Shown here in pieces: positions 33,654-42,129 of a stretch of DNA of 64,000 nt. The stretch covers positions 10,882 through 74,881 of the forward strand of contig DLHY01000062.1 in assembly GCA_002483445.1 (NCBI GenBank), written 5' to 3'. The translations under genes and the position numbers were made by a program. The notes under the pieces were generated by a model, which was not told the origin of the DNA, did no database searches, and saw only the letters and a list, made by a program, of their open reading frames with translations. Origin of the DNA: Blastocatellia bacterium UBA7656. Lineage in GTDB: Bacteria; Acidobacteriota; Blastocatellia; UBA7656. Each line of letters starts with the position of its first letter. Within the stretch, counting starts at the first letter, position 1.

Positions 33654-34874
33654 AGCCATTCGATGGCTTATGGCTATCTCGCATATCAAACCGCTTATCT
33701 GAAAGCTCACTACCCGACTCATTTCTGGGCGGCGGTGCTGTCAAACGAATTGAACAACACTGAAAAAGTCGTCAAGTACATCAACGAAGCGCGCACTCAG
33801 GGCATTGAAATCCTGCCGCCTGATGTCAATATCAGCCTCGACAATTTCACCGCCGCAGGCAATGCCATACGCTTCGGGCTTGCCGCGATCAAGGGCATAG
33901 GCCAGTCGGCAGTCGCTTCGATAATAGAAGCCAGAAACAACGGTGGAGCGTTTCGCTCGATCTTCGATTTCACGGAACGCGTCGATTCGCGAGCGGTAAA
34001 CAAGCGAGTTCTTGAAAGCCTCATTCGTGCGGGCGCGTTCGATTCTTCAGGCCATCGCCGCGCTCAGATGTTCGCCGCAATCGATGCAGCGATGGAGAGC
34101 GGTCAGCGATCTCAACGCTCACGTGCGAGTGGTCAGGCCGATCTGTTCGGCGCTTTCGCAGACGCGATGCCCACAGTCGAGCCGCCTCTACCAAATGTAG
34201 ATGAATGGTCGCAGCACGATTTGCTTCGCGGGGAAAAAGAGACGCTCGGATTTTATATCTCAGGCCATCCGCTGATGCGTTATGACGAAGCGTTGAAGGA
34301 TTTCGCCAACGCTGACGTCGACCGGCTGGCTGGGTTTCATCACGGCGCGCAGGTCGTAATCGGCGGCGTGGTCACCAGTCTCAATGTGCGGACGACGAAG
34401 AAGGGCGACCGCTTCGGATTGTTCCAGCTTGAAGACCAGTTCGGCACGGTGAAGATAGTCGCGTGGCCCGACATATATTCGAAGTCGAGTGCGATCTTGA
34501 AAGACGACGCGGCGATACTGGTCAAAGGGCGGCTTGAGATCGATGATGGCGGCGCGAAATCGATCATCTCGGACGAAATCCAGAGCCTCGAAAACCTGCG
34601 CGAGCGCAGCGCGCGAACGGTCATACTCCACTTCCCTGTCGCGGCGATTCACTCAGACCGTCTCGACCGACTCTACGCAGTGCTTGATTCCAATCGCGGA
34701 GATTGCGCTCTTGTGATGGAAGTCGAACTGGAAGACGGCTCGATTGCGCGCATCCAGCCAAATCAGTTCGTGCGGGTGAAAGTGACGCCGGAGCTTACGA
34801 ATTCGATCAAACAGGTGATACCGGAATGCAGAGTTGAGATTGTGGTTCAACGCGCGACGAGCGCGGCGAGGTGA
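33534..34874 (+). CDS. dnaE: DNA polymerase III alpha subunit, C-terminal part with intein 2 C-fragment
   Basis: 446 residues. The first 40 are an intein C-fragment ending ANGILTAN; the extein starts with Ser in SHSMAYGYLAYQTAYLKAHY. It continues through the fingers/HhH region (RFGLAAIKGIGQSAVASIIE) and the OB fold (VVIGGVVTSLNVRTTKKGDR) to a short tail-like domain. Extein length here is 406 residues, which with 761 from the first gene makes 1167. The start codon shares an ATGA with the endonuclease gene, and GGGAG sits five bases upstream. The three genes are therefore translationally coupled. Confidence 0.93.
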   Translation: MKIEKTRIVRVTPRPVEKTYNMTMRGPNHNYFANGILTANSHSMAYGYLAYQTAYLKAHYPTHFWAAVLSNELNNTEKVVKYINEARTQGIEILPPDVNISLDNFTAAGNAIRFGLAAIKGIGQSAVASIIEARNNGGAFRSIFDFTERVDSRAVNKRVLESLIRAGAFDSSGHRRAQMFAAIDAAMESGQRSQRSRASGQADLFGAFADAMPTVEPPLPNVDEWSQHDLLRGEKETLGFYISGHPLMRYDEALKDFANADVDRLAGFHHGAQVVIGGVVTSLNVRTTKKGDRFGLFQLEDQFGTVKIVAWPDIYSKSSAILKDDAAILVKGRLEIDDGGAKSIISDEIQSLENLRERSARTVILHFPVAAIHSDRLDRLYAVLDSNRGDCALVMEVELEDGSIARIQPNQFVRVKVTPELTNSIKQVIPECRVEIVVQRATSAAR

Positions 34875-34930
34875 GCGTCTTTCACGACGAACCGTTATAC
34901 TCTTAACTAGCAGAAAACAGGGAATTACAA

Positions 34931-35203
34931 ATGACACTGATTCACGGTAGCATAAGGCAAAACGATCAAACATTATTTGAAGACATTGAGATTCAGATTT
35001 TCGAAACTACGGACGCTCAATCAGGTCTCGATAGTTGGTATGGCTCGTTCACCTTGCCGCAAGGAATCGATATCGAACCGGGCAGCCCATACCATTTACT
35101 TCTCGAAGACGGCAGATCGGGGGACATTATTATTACCAGCAATACAGTCAGTAACAACTTGCCAACTCCTGTTGGCTTTCTCGGATCGCGCAGGCTGGAT
35201 TGA
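34931..35203 (+). CDS. Small hypothetical protein
   Basis: A 90-residue frame downstream of dnaE with AGGGAATTACAA before the ATG. It reads like a small beta-rich protein (SWYGSFTLPQGIDIEPGSPY, DGRSGDIIITSN) with no cysteines, signal peptide or membrane helix. AT content is slightly higher than its neighbours. Similar short proteins describing an adaptor or immunity-type beta fold exist, but I do not recognise this one. Confidence 0.55.
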   Translation: MTLIHGSIRQNDQTLFEDIEIQIFETTDAQSGLDSWYGSFTLPQGIDIEPGSPYHLLLEDGRSGDIIITSNTVSNNLPTPVGFLGSRRLD

Positions 35204-35233
35204 TGAAAGTAAGACAATGAGGGAATCTGATCT

Positions 35234-36238
35234 TCATTTACCCCGCAGAGCCTCTCTCCACAAATCAGGATAATCAGTAAAGCCGCCGTCTATACGGAAC
35301 TCGATGAAGCGGCGGATATCGGCGATGATCGTTTGTCTCAGCGTCGAGCCGTCCGATAGCTTTTCATCCAACGGTCGGCGCTTCGAAGCTGTCGTCGTTC
35401 CGCGAAATGTGTATGGATGAACTATCAGCCCTGCCCGATGAAATACGGCAACATCATCTGCGCTTCTGATCATATTCCTGCTCGGCCCTGCGCCCTGCGC
35501 GTACACGGCAATCTCGCGGGCAAGCGATTCGCTCACCATCGAAGTATCTTTCGCTCGATCCTTGCCCTCCATCGGAAGAAGTTGAACCCGTGCGTAACGG
35601 GGCGCAAGCTCGCGCACGCGAAGCAAACACTCTTTTGAAAAAGATTGAATCATCACTCGATCTGCGCGTCTGTCAAAGCCATTAGCTTTGAGAACTGAGA
35701 CAAGTTTTTCCGCCGCGTCTACTCCGAGCGAGCGATAAAATTCGAAGTCTTTTATCTCGATGTAGAGCTTCGCCCGATTTCCAATCAGATGGATCGCTTC
35801 TTCGAGCGTAGGAATTTTCTGATCCGCGAAAGACTGTCGCGCGGCAAACGGATTCGCGCTGTTGAACCACGATCCCGCGTCGAGCCGTTTGATTTCAGCC
35901 AGCGTAAAATCAATCGCGTACCATGCGCGTCTCGACTGGCCTTCCGCGTCGCGCTCAGTCGCGCGGTCGGGGAAAACCTGGGTGACGTTGGTCGTTCGCT
36001 CAAGGTCTCGGTCGTGAAGACATACGAGCGCGCCGTCTTTCGTCACCTGCAAATCCTGCTCGACGAAATCCGCGCCCTGCTCAATCGCCAACTGGTAAGA
36101 CGCAAGCGTATGCTCAGGCGCGTAAGCCGACGCCCCCCTGTGCGCGATTATCACGCTCCTGCGAGACTCATTGCCCGCCGTCAGAGATGAGGCGAAAATC
36201 ACGAGAAGGGAAAGTATAGCTCCGGCCAGTCTCGTCAT
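35234..36238 (-). CDS. Glycerophosphodiester phosphodiesterase family protein, secreted
   Basis: A 334-residue protein with a signal peptide (LAGAILSLLVIFASSLTAG) and a TIM-barrel GDPD domain. The catalytic histidine lies in IIAHRGASAYAPEHTLASY, the metal ligands in FVEQDLQVTKDGALVCLHD, and KLYIEIKD provides a further acidic residue. It should hydrolyse glycerophosphodiesters to glycerol-3-phosphate and an alcohol outside the cytoplasm, releasing phosphate or lipid head groups. It is 12 bases after the RodZ-like gene and in the same direction. Confidence 0.9.
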   Translation of the reverse strand: MTRLAGAILSLLVIFASSLTAGNESRRSVIIAHRGASAYAPEHTLASYQLAIEQGADFVEQDLQVTKDGALVCLHDRDLERTTNVTQVFPDRATERDAEGQSRRAWYAIDFTLAEIKRLDAGSWFNSANPFAARQSFADQKIPTLEEAIHLIGNRAKLYIEIKDFEFYRSLGVDAAEKLVSVLKANGFDRRADRVMIQSFSKECLLRVRELAPRYARVQLLPMEGKDRAKDTSMVSESLAREIAVYAQGAGPSRNMIRSADDVAVFHRAGLIVHPYTFRGTTTASKRRPLDEKLSDGSTLRQTIIADIRRFIEFRIDGGFTDYPDLWREALRGK

Positions 36239-36250
36239 GCTGAACCCTCA

Positions 36251-37075
36251 TCAGTTGAAATATGTTTGAAGGTTATCGCGCGACAGTTTGATTTCTCCGC
36301 GGAACTTGGGCGCGTCTGCGGGAAAAGTAATCTCGCGGCTGTTGACCAGAACCTTGATCGTCTGCCGGTTGCCGTACCTCAGCACTACTTCGTTTTGAGC
36401 AGCAGGCAGGTCGCGCGATTCTCCCTGTTTGAGTATGGTTTGTGACGCCTCGCCACCGTCGACTGTGTAGCGGAGCCAGCAATCGCCTGTCGAGGCTTCC
36501 ACGCGCACGAGCAACTGATCGCCTGGTTGAACATCGGGAGCCTGCGGCGGCGGCGATGTCTTAGGCGGCGTTTCGGGTTGAGTCGGAGGAGAGGTTTGTT
36601 TGGTTAAGGGAGGAGGAGGCTGCGGCGATTCCGCCTGCCCTTTGTCGATACGTTTTATCACCACATAGATCAAAACGGCTACGAAGACGGTTATGATCAC
36701 GCCTATGATGATCGGCCCCCAGCGGAGTTGCGTGGATGGCTGACTGAAGGTAAGAGGGCTGCTGCGATGAGCAGGCGGCGGCTCCATAGTAATGACCTGA
36801 GCCGGGTTCGATTCAGGAGCCTCCACCGTCTCCTCGATTGGCGGCGCGATCTGCTGATGATAGAGCGCGATGGCTTCTTCTTCATCGAGGCGAACGGTTC
36901 TGGCGTAAGCGCGGATGAAAGAGCGAGTGAAGATGCCGCCGGGGAGGATGGAAAAATTGTCCGACTCAATAGCTTTCAAAAAGCGCGTGCCTATCTTGGT
37001 CGCTTCCGAAATCTCGGAGAGCGAAATGCCGCGCTCTTCTCTCTTCTGTTTGAGTGTTTCACCTAGTGTCGGCAT
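36251..37075 (-). CDS. RodZ-like HTH membrane protein (HTH_25 plus DUF4115)
   Basis: About 274 residues. The N-terminal Cro-type HTH (LGETLKQKREERGISLSEIS then LPGGIFTRSFIRAYARTV) is followed by a proline-rich stretch and one membrane helix (IIIGVIITVFVAVLIYVVI). A second Pro-rich linker leads to a C-terminal beta domain (LLVRVEASTGDCWLRYTVDG). RodZ links MreB to the cell-wall synthesis machinery; Acidobacteria often carry several such proteins. The start at 37075 was chosen for family similarity; 37096 (7 residues earlier) is also possible. The cytoplasmic HTH could instead bind DNA. Confidence 0.82.
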   Translation of the reverse strand: MPTLGETLKQKREERGISLSEISEATKIGTRFLKAIESDNFSILPGGIFTRSFIRAYARTVRLDEEEAIALYHQQIAPPIEETVEAPESNPAQVITMEPPPAHRSSPLTFSQPSTQLRWGPIIIGVIITVFVAVLIYVVIKRIDKGQAESPQPPPPLTKQTSPPTQPETPPKTSPPPQAPDVQPGDQLLVRVEASTGDCWLRYTVDGGEASQTILKQGESRDLPAAQNEVVLRYGNRQTIKVLVNSREITFPADAPKFRGEIKLSRDNLQTYFN

Positions 37076-37185
37076 AGTTGCCGAGCGGCCCCTCATATTC
37101 CTTTCAGTTTTATTGGGATTTAAGCGCGTCCGAAGGCTATCTTATGGAAACGGGGTGTGAGTGTCAAGCACGCGACCTTGTCTGC

Positions 37186-37214
37186 TTGACGGCCTGCACG
37201 GGTTTTGTTAGTTT
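37186..37214 (+). promoter_or_regulatory. Possible promoter of the microcompartment genes
   Basis: TTGACG at 37186-37191 and TAGTTT at 37209-37214 are separated by 17 bases. The -35 box is good and the -10 box poor. It would give a leader of about 60 bases before the BMC gene at 37284, whose Shine-Dalgarno sequence is GGAGGA. This is weak evidence. Confidence 0.3.
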
Positions 37215-37283
37215 TGAGGCTCTCGTGAAGCGAAGGATTCTCACCCAAGTTTAGAGATTCAAATAAACGGAGGAATAATTTTT

Positions 37284-37673
37284 ATGGGCATGGAAGCGCT
37301 CGGCATGATCGAGACTAAAGGATTCGTGGGAGCAGTCGAAGCCGCAGACGCTATGGTGAAAGCCGCAAACGTGGTACTCGTCGGACGCGAATACATCGGC
37401 TCAGGTTTCGTCACCGTCTTCGTGCGCGGAGATGTCGGCGCAGTCAAGGCCGCGACCGACGCGGGAGCGGCGGCAGCCCGACGGGTCGGAGAGCTTATCA
37501 GCGTTCACGTCATACCGCGCCCTCACTCGGAACTGGAACGTGTGCTGGAAGATAGCGGAACTATCACAAGCGTCTATCAACTCGCCGGAGGCGAGCGCGG
37601 CCAGTTGGCCGCAGGCTCGCAGGAAGACGGCAAGCGCGCTCTGCAATCGCAGAATAAGGAACGCGCCAAATAA
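37284..37673 (+). CDS. Bacterial microcompartment shell protein (BMC-H)
   Basis: A 129-residue shell protein. The single BMC domain spans about residues 3-92: EALGMIETKGFVGAVEAADA begins it and IGSGFVTVFVRGDVGAVKAA forms the pore loop and the second half. Such proteins form hexamers that tile microcompartment shells. A C-terminal extension of about 30 polar residues follows the domain. The next gene is an aldehyde dehydrogenase of the kind enclosed in metabolosomes. No BMC-P pentamer, BMC-T trimer or signature enzyme is visible nearby, so any complete shell must be supplied from elsewhere. Confidence 0.93.
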   Translation: MGMEALGMIETKGFVGAVEAADAMVKAANVVLVGREYIGSGFVTVFVRGDVGAVKAATDAGAAAARRVGELISVHVIPRPHSELERVLEDSGTITSVYQLAGGERGQLAAGSQEDGKRALQSQNKERAK

Positions 37674-37735
37674 CGGATGCCCCGCTCGGATGATTCTCAG
37701 AGTCTCATCAACCCAACGCCGCTCAGGGAGGCGTT

Positions 37736-39442
37736 ATGAGCAGCGATAAAGATAGTCAATCCATCGAACAGGCGAAAGAACTGGCCGAGAGAGCATACGA
37801 GGCGCAGAAAATTCTGGCCACGTTCTCTCAGGAAAAGATCGATGATATCGGCGGCGCGATGGCCCGCGCCGCCCGTGAAGAAAGCCGACGTCTTGGCGAG
37901 CTTGCGCACACGGAAACAGGTTATGGCGTCGCTGCGGACAAAGCCACCAAAAACCGTTTCTCAGCCGAAATCATCTACAATTTCATTCGCCCGATGCGGA
38001 CGGTCGGCATAATCCGTCAGACAGAATCGATAGTCGAAGTGGCTTCCCCGCGCGGAGTCGTGGCGGCAGTCATACCATCGACGAATCCCACATCGACGGT
38101 CATATTCAAAATCCTCGTTTCCATAAAAGCCCGCGATGCGGTCGTGCTCAGCCCTCACCCTTCGGCTGCCGCCTGCATCGCCGAGACTGCGCGAGTGATG
38201 CGCGAAGCGGGCGAATCCGCAGGGCTTCCCCCTAACGCGATAGGATGCATGACAGTAGCGACCATAGAAGGCACGCAGGAGTTGATGAAGCACAAGCGCA
38301 CGGCAGTCATACTCGCTACGGGAGGGATAGGACTCGTGCGCGCGGCTTACTCATCGGGCAAGCCCGCTTTCGGTGTTGGCCCCGGCAATGTGCCTGCGAT
38401 GATAGAGCGTTCCGCGAACATAGCGAAAGCCGTCCGCGATATTCTCACAGGCACCTGCTTTGACAACGGGACGATCTGTTCGTCAGAGCAATCGGTGGTC
38501 GTCGAGCGAGCCATTGACTCGCGGGTGCGCGAGCAGTTCATCTCGGAAGGAGCCTGCTTCATCGACCGCGATCAACAGGAAGCTCTCGCGCGCGTAGTCG
38601 CCACTCAGACCAACACGCTCAATCCCAGGATCGTTGGCAAAAGCGCGAAGGTCATCGCGGAGATGGCCGGAATAAAAATTCCCGATGGCGCGCGAGCCAT
38701 CTTGTTCGAGCTTGAAGGCGTGGGCCGCGATTATCCGCTCTCGATGGAAAAACTCTCGCCGCTTCTGGCTTACTATGTCGTCGACAGTCTTGCTCAAGGA
38801 TGCGACCGCTCGGCGCAGATTCTTCGTTACGGCGGGATGGGCCACACCGCTTCGATCCATACCGCGAGCCGGGATGCGGCCCGCGAGTACGGAGTGTTGA
38901 TGCCTGTCTCGCGCGTCGTGGTCAACAGTCCTTCGACGCACGGGGCGATAGGGTTCACAACCGACCTTGAGCCTTCGATGACGCTGGGCTGCGGCTCGTG
39001 GGGCGGGAACGTCACTTCGGATAACATCTCGCCGCGTCACCTGATCGATGTCAAGCGCATCGCTTTCGAGACGCGCCCCATAAATCAGGTCGCAGAACAA
39101 CCCCGCGCTAATGTCACCACGGGCAGCCCCGTAATAGATCGCGCTGCCATTGCTACGCTCGTCGATAAATTCCTTGCCGAAAGACACTCGAAACTCGCTG
39201 TGCAACCGCCCCCATCAGCGCCATTGCCTGTCGCCGAGCCGACGCAAACCGTGGTTCCGCAAACTGTGAGCGCGCCCACACCTCAGGCAGCGCAGAACGG
39301 CAAGCTTTATGATTTCGTATGCGAGGAAGATGTGAGGCGCGCGATTGCAATGAAAGAAAAAATCCGCATCAACAGCAAGACGATAATCACTCCTGCTGCG
39401 CGCGATTTGGGAGAAGACAACGAAGTGTTCGCTCGCGCCTGA
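37736..39442 (+). CDS. CoA-acylating aldehyde dehydrogenase, microcompartment type (EutE/PduP-like) with C-terminal tail
   Basis: 568 residues. The ALDH fold is visible in VVAAVIPSTNPTSTVIFKIL and in GVGPGNVPAMIERSAN. The catalytic Cys is in GTCFDNGTICSSEQS, as in CoA-dependent acylating aldehyde dehydrogenases, which convert an aldehyde plus CoA and NAD+ to acyl-CoA. After about residue 460 comes a Pro/Ala-rich linker, then a tail (DFVCEEDVRRAIAMKEKIRI and TIITPAARDLGEDNEVF). Together with the BMC-H gene 62 bases upstream this suggests an aldehyde-consuming metabolosome. The aldehyde substrate and source are not evident. The tail may be an encapsulation element; that is inference. Confidence 0.88.
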   Translation: MSSDKDSQSIEQAKELAERAYEAQKILATFSQEKIDDIGGAMARAAREESRRLGELAHTETGYGVAADKATKNRFSAEIIYNFIRPMRTVGIIRQTESIVEVASPRGVVAAVIPSTNPTSTVIFKILVSIKARDAVVLSPHPSAAACIAETARVMREAGESAGLPPNAIGCMTVATIEGTQELMKHKRTAVILATGGIGLVRAAYSSGKPAFGVGPGNVPAMIERSANIAKAVRDILTGTCFDNGTICSSEQSVVVERAIDSRVREQFISEGACFIDRDQQEALARVVATQTNTLNPRIVGKSAKVIAEMAGIKIPDGARAILFELEGVGRDYPLSMEKLSPLLAYYVVDSLAQGCDRSAQILRYGGMGHTASIHTASRDAAREYGVLMPVSRVVVNSPSTHGAIGFTTDLEPSMTLGCGSWGGNVTSDNISPRHLIDVKRIAFETRPINQVAEQPRANVTTGSPVIDRAAIATLVDKFLAERHSKLAVQPPPSAPLPVAEPTQTVVPQTVSAPTPQAAQNGKLYDFVCEEDVRRAIAMKEKIRINSKTIITPAARDLGEDNEVFARA

Positions 39443-39484
39443 AGCCGCAGAGACTAATCAACCCATACTGAGTCGAGGCGATGA

Positions 39485-40453
39485 ATGCTCAACACGCTGG
39501 TGCTTGATCGACAAACGCGAACCTTCACCCGCATCAGTGACCCTGATGAAATAAGCAATCTCAGAGAGATCGAATCGAACATCATCTGGGTCGATGTGCC
39601 TGATCCCACGAGTCAGGACTTCGACGAGCTTGCAAAAGAGTTCTCATTCCATCCCCTCTCAATCGAGGATGTCCGCCAGGAACATCAGCGGCCAAAGGTC
39701 GAAGAGTACAACGGCTATTATTTCATCGTCCTCTACGAAGCCGAGCTTGTGGAGGACAATCATCTCAAGCTGCGCGAGTTGAATATATTCCTGGGCCGGA
39801 ACTACCTTGTCACGGTTCACAGCCAGCCGATTCGCGCCATCGCTGCGACGGAAAAACTCTGGCGCGAGTGGACGGATCTGGCCGAGCGCGGAACCGGGCT
39901 GCTCGTTTATCTGCTCATCGACCCGATAGTAGACGAGTACATGCCGCTGCTCGACAACCTGTCGGATAAAATCGACGATCTGGAAGATGCGATCTTTGCC
40001 GAAACGAATCAGGACGCGCTCGAAGAGATTTTCCGAATGAAGAAACAACTGCTGTTTCTGCGCCGTTCGATCACTCCGCTGCGCGACGTTTTCAATACAC
40101 TGCTCCGCCGCGAGCAGCCCATCTTTTCGCGCGAAACTTCGGTCTATTTTCAGGACGTGTTCGATCATCTGATCCGCGTCACCGACACCATCGATATTCT
40201 TCGAGACATGCTCGGTTCGATCATGGATGCTTATCTCTCCATAGCCAGCAATCGCATGAACTCGGTTATGAAGCGACTCACATCGATTGCGACTATACTG
40301 ATGTCGGTGACTCTCATAGCGGGAATTTACGGCATGAACTTCGAGCGTATGCCTGAGTTGAAATGGCATTTCGGATATGTAGGCGCGCTCGCTTCGATGC
40401 TTATAGTGGGCCTTGCCATATACTTTTACTTTCGCAAGAATAAGTGGCTATGA
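39485..40453 (+). CDS. corA: CorA-type magnesium/cobalt transporter
   Basis: A 322-residue protein with a long cytoplasmic N-domain and two C-terminal helices. The invariant GMN signature is in IYGMNFERMPEL at about residue 277. The helix before it (ATILMSVTLIAG) lines the pore and the second helix ends in a basic FRKNKWL. It forms a pentameric Mg2+ channel in the inner membrane. The stop overlaps the next gene by ATGA. Confidence 0.94.
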   Translation: MLNTLVLDRQTRTFTRISDPDEISNLREIESNIIWVDVPDPTSQDFDELAKEFSFHPLSIEDVRQEHQRPKVEEYNGYYFIVLYEAELVEDNHLKLRELNIFLGRNYLVTVHSQPIRAIAATEKLWREWTDLAERGTGLLVYLLIDPIVDEYMPLLDNLSDKIDDLEDAIFAETNQDALEEIFRMKKQLLFLRRSITPLRDVFNTLLRREQPIFSRETSVYFQDVFDHLIRVTDTIDILRDMLGSIMDAYLSIASNRMNSVMKRLTSIATILMSVTLIAGIYGMNFERMPELKWHFGYVGALASMLIVGLAIYFYFRKNKWL

Positions 40454-40770
40454 ACAGGAAGAGTCACAGGAAATGGAAGGAAGCCGTATCAGGCGGAATG
40501 GCCCGACTCGCTCGCCATCGAAAACCGCTTGAAATCGAACGCCCGACTGCAAACGGCATCGCCCGCTCGGAAACCGGGAGTCTAACTCTCCCCGCCGACT
40601 ACAGGCCGCCAAAGGAAATCGAATCCCGCAAGGGTGACGGCAGGGTTGTCATCGCGATAACCATTCTCTCGATCATCTTCATCGCCATCATAGCCTGGTT
40701 CGTCGCTAATGAACCCGCCAGCGATGCTCCGTCTTCACAAAAAGACAAAAGCGTTCAAAGCGACAAATGA
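40450..40770 (+). CDS. Small single-pass membrane protein
   Basis: 106 residues from the ATG in an ATGA overlap with corA (the GTG at 40444 is the other option). A basic N-terminal segment of about 70 residues is followed by one membrane helix (VVIAITILSIIFIAIIAWFV) and a short polar tail. The coupling to corA suggests a subunit or regulator of the transporter, but no family is recognised. Confidence 0.6.
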   Translation: MNRKSHRKWKEAVSGGMARLARHRKPLEIERPTANGIARSETGSLTLPADYRPPKEIESRKGDGRVVIAITILSIIFIAIIAWFVANEPASDAPSSQKDKSVQSDK

Positions 40771-40794
40771 TCTGCGCGCGGTCGAGCGATCTCT

Positions 40795-41529
40795 TCAAGT
40801 AAAGACGAGTTTGAATCCCGCTATGGTCAAAACCACAGCCAGAAGTTTCTTGATGAATCCGGGCGAGAATCGGCGACTTCCGAGATAAGAGCCGACCGCG
40901 CCGCCTGAAACGGCGGCGATGACGAGCGGCAACGCAAACAGCGGAAGTTGTCTGGTGCTGCTGATGTTGCCGAGCAATCCCGAAACGGAATTGACCAAAA
41001 TGAAAAGCGCGGAAGTGGCAGCCGCTTCCTTTGTGCGCGCCCATCGCAGAAAAATCATGATCGGCGAGAGAAATATGCCGCCCCCTGTTCCCGTCAACCC
41101 TGATAAAAGTCCTATGCCCGCGCCGACTGAAACTGCAACGGGTTTCGACGGGGGTCGTGTGTCTTGGTCCGGCCCGAACTCGAACAGGAAGCGCGCGGCT
41201 GAATAGAGCAAAACAATCCCGACAAGAATTTTGAAGATGTGAGCGGGCAGTTTGAGATAGCCGCCCAGAAAAGCGAAAGGGACGGACAAAAGCGCGAACG
41301 GCCAGAACAGCGGCCATGAAAAATAGCCCGCTCGCCGGAATTGCCACGAGGCGAGGCAGGCCACCAGAATGTTGAGAACCAAAGCGGCAGGTTTGATAAC
41401 ATCAGGCGCGAGTCCGAACAGAGTCATCATCGCAATGTACCCGGAAGCTCCCGCGTGTCCTACGGAAGAATAGAGAAAAGCCACGATCACGATCCCGACC
41501 GACAGCAGGAGGATATTTTCCAGAACCAT
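40795..41529 (-). CDS. TauE/SafE family sulfite exporter or transporter
   Basis: This 244-residue membrane protein has about eight helices. It includes the family pattern VGHAGASGYIAMM near residue 23 and the internal repeat counterpart GLLSGLTGTGGGIFLSPIMI near residue 139. The family transports sulfite, sulfoacetate or other sulfur and organic anions. The ligand is not predictable here. It lies 18 bases from the HTH-TOBE gene, on the same strand and downstream of it, so the two may be one operon. Confidence 0.87.
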   Translation of the reverse strand: MVLENILLLSVGIVIVAFLYSSVGHAGASGYIAMMTLFGLAPDVIKPAALVLNILVACLASWQFRRAGYFSWPLFWPFALLSVPFAFLGGYLKLPAHIFKILVGIVLLYSAARFLFEFGPDQDTRPPSKPVAVSVGAGIGLLSGLTGTGGGIFLSPIMIFLRWARTKEAAATSALFILVNSVSGLLGNISSTRQLPLFALPLVIAAVSGGAVGSYLGSRRFSPGFIKKLLAVVLTIAGFKLVFT

Positions 41530-41547
41530 CGCTAGACTCTTTGCCTC

Positions 41548-41952
41548 CTAACCTCTTATGACCATGACTTCAGTGGCCTTGATGAGGGCAAACGCTCGCG
41601 CTCCTTTTTTGAGTTTCAATTCTTCGCAGGCGTCCCGCGTGATGATCGAAGTGATCGTCTGCCCGCCAATGTCTATCGTGACCTGCGCCAGCAATCCTTC
41701 GAATCGGACATCGGTGACTGTTCCCAGGAGTTTGTTCCTGCCGCTGATGGCTTCAAGCCCCGAAGGTTTACTTGAAGCAGTTCTCTTCTTTTGCTTTGCG
41801 CCTGAGAATCGTTCCACTTCGCTCAGAGGTATGCGATGATGCCCGCCCGGAGTTTTTACGGAGCGAATCTTCCCCTGATAAATCCATTGCTTGATGGTCG
41901 GGTAGCTGACATTGATCATCCGGGCGGCGTCCTGCGGCTTGAGCAGTTCCAT
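41548..41952 (-). CDS. HTH (MerR/excisionase-type) plus TOBE domain protein
   Basis: 134 residues. The first 50 are a winged-helix domain of the MerR/excisionase type (KPQDAARMINVSYPTIKQWI then GKIRSVKTPGGHHRIP). Residues 70-132 are a TOBE/Mop domain (GRNKLLGTVTDVRFEGLLAQ then ELKLKKGARAFALIKATEV), which binds molybdate or other oxyanions as oligomers. The combination suggests an oxyanion-responsive regulator. The TauE/SafE transporter downstream may be its target. No molybdate ABC transporter or molybdopterin gene is near. Confidence 0.85.
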   Translation of the reverse strand: MELLKPQDAARMINVSYPTIKQWIYQGKIRSVKTPGGHHRIPLSEVERFSGAKQKKRTASSKPSGLEAISGRNKLLGTVTDVRFEGLLAQVTIDIGGQTITSIITRDACEELKLKKGARAFALIKATEVMVIRG

Positions 41953-42073
41953 AAGGATGATCTATACGATCTTTAATGATTTCAGGCAAGCAGATTTTCC
42001 GATTTAACACGAAACTATACGATTTTTTTGCACAAGGATGCCCGCGCTCTCTTCGCCTGAGCATCGCCCGAAA

Positions 42074-42101
42074 CAAAAAAGGCAGCCCCGTGGCCGCCTT
42101 T
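42074..42101 (-). terminator. Rho-independent terminator of the VWA operon
   Basis: On the minus strand AAAGGCGGCC pairs with GGCTGCCTTT (one mismatch) and runs into TTTTTT, a standard terminator. It lies about 30 bases after the stop of the VWA gene at 42130. Confidence 0.85.
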
Positions 42102-42129
42102 GAAATGCCCTTTGCTTAAATCCCATCTT

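Noticed and set aside
32692..33660. The dnaE interruptions as sequencing errors or a dead gene
   Set aside because: Both downstream starts have Shine-Dalgarno sites, the last junction is an ATGA overlap, all intein and polymerase catalytic residues are kept, and the extein adds up to a normal length.
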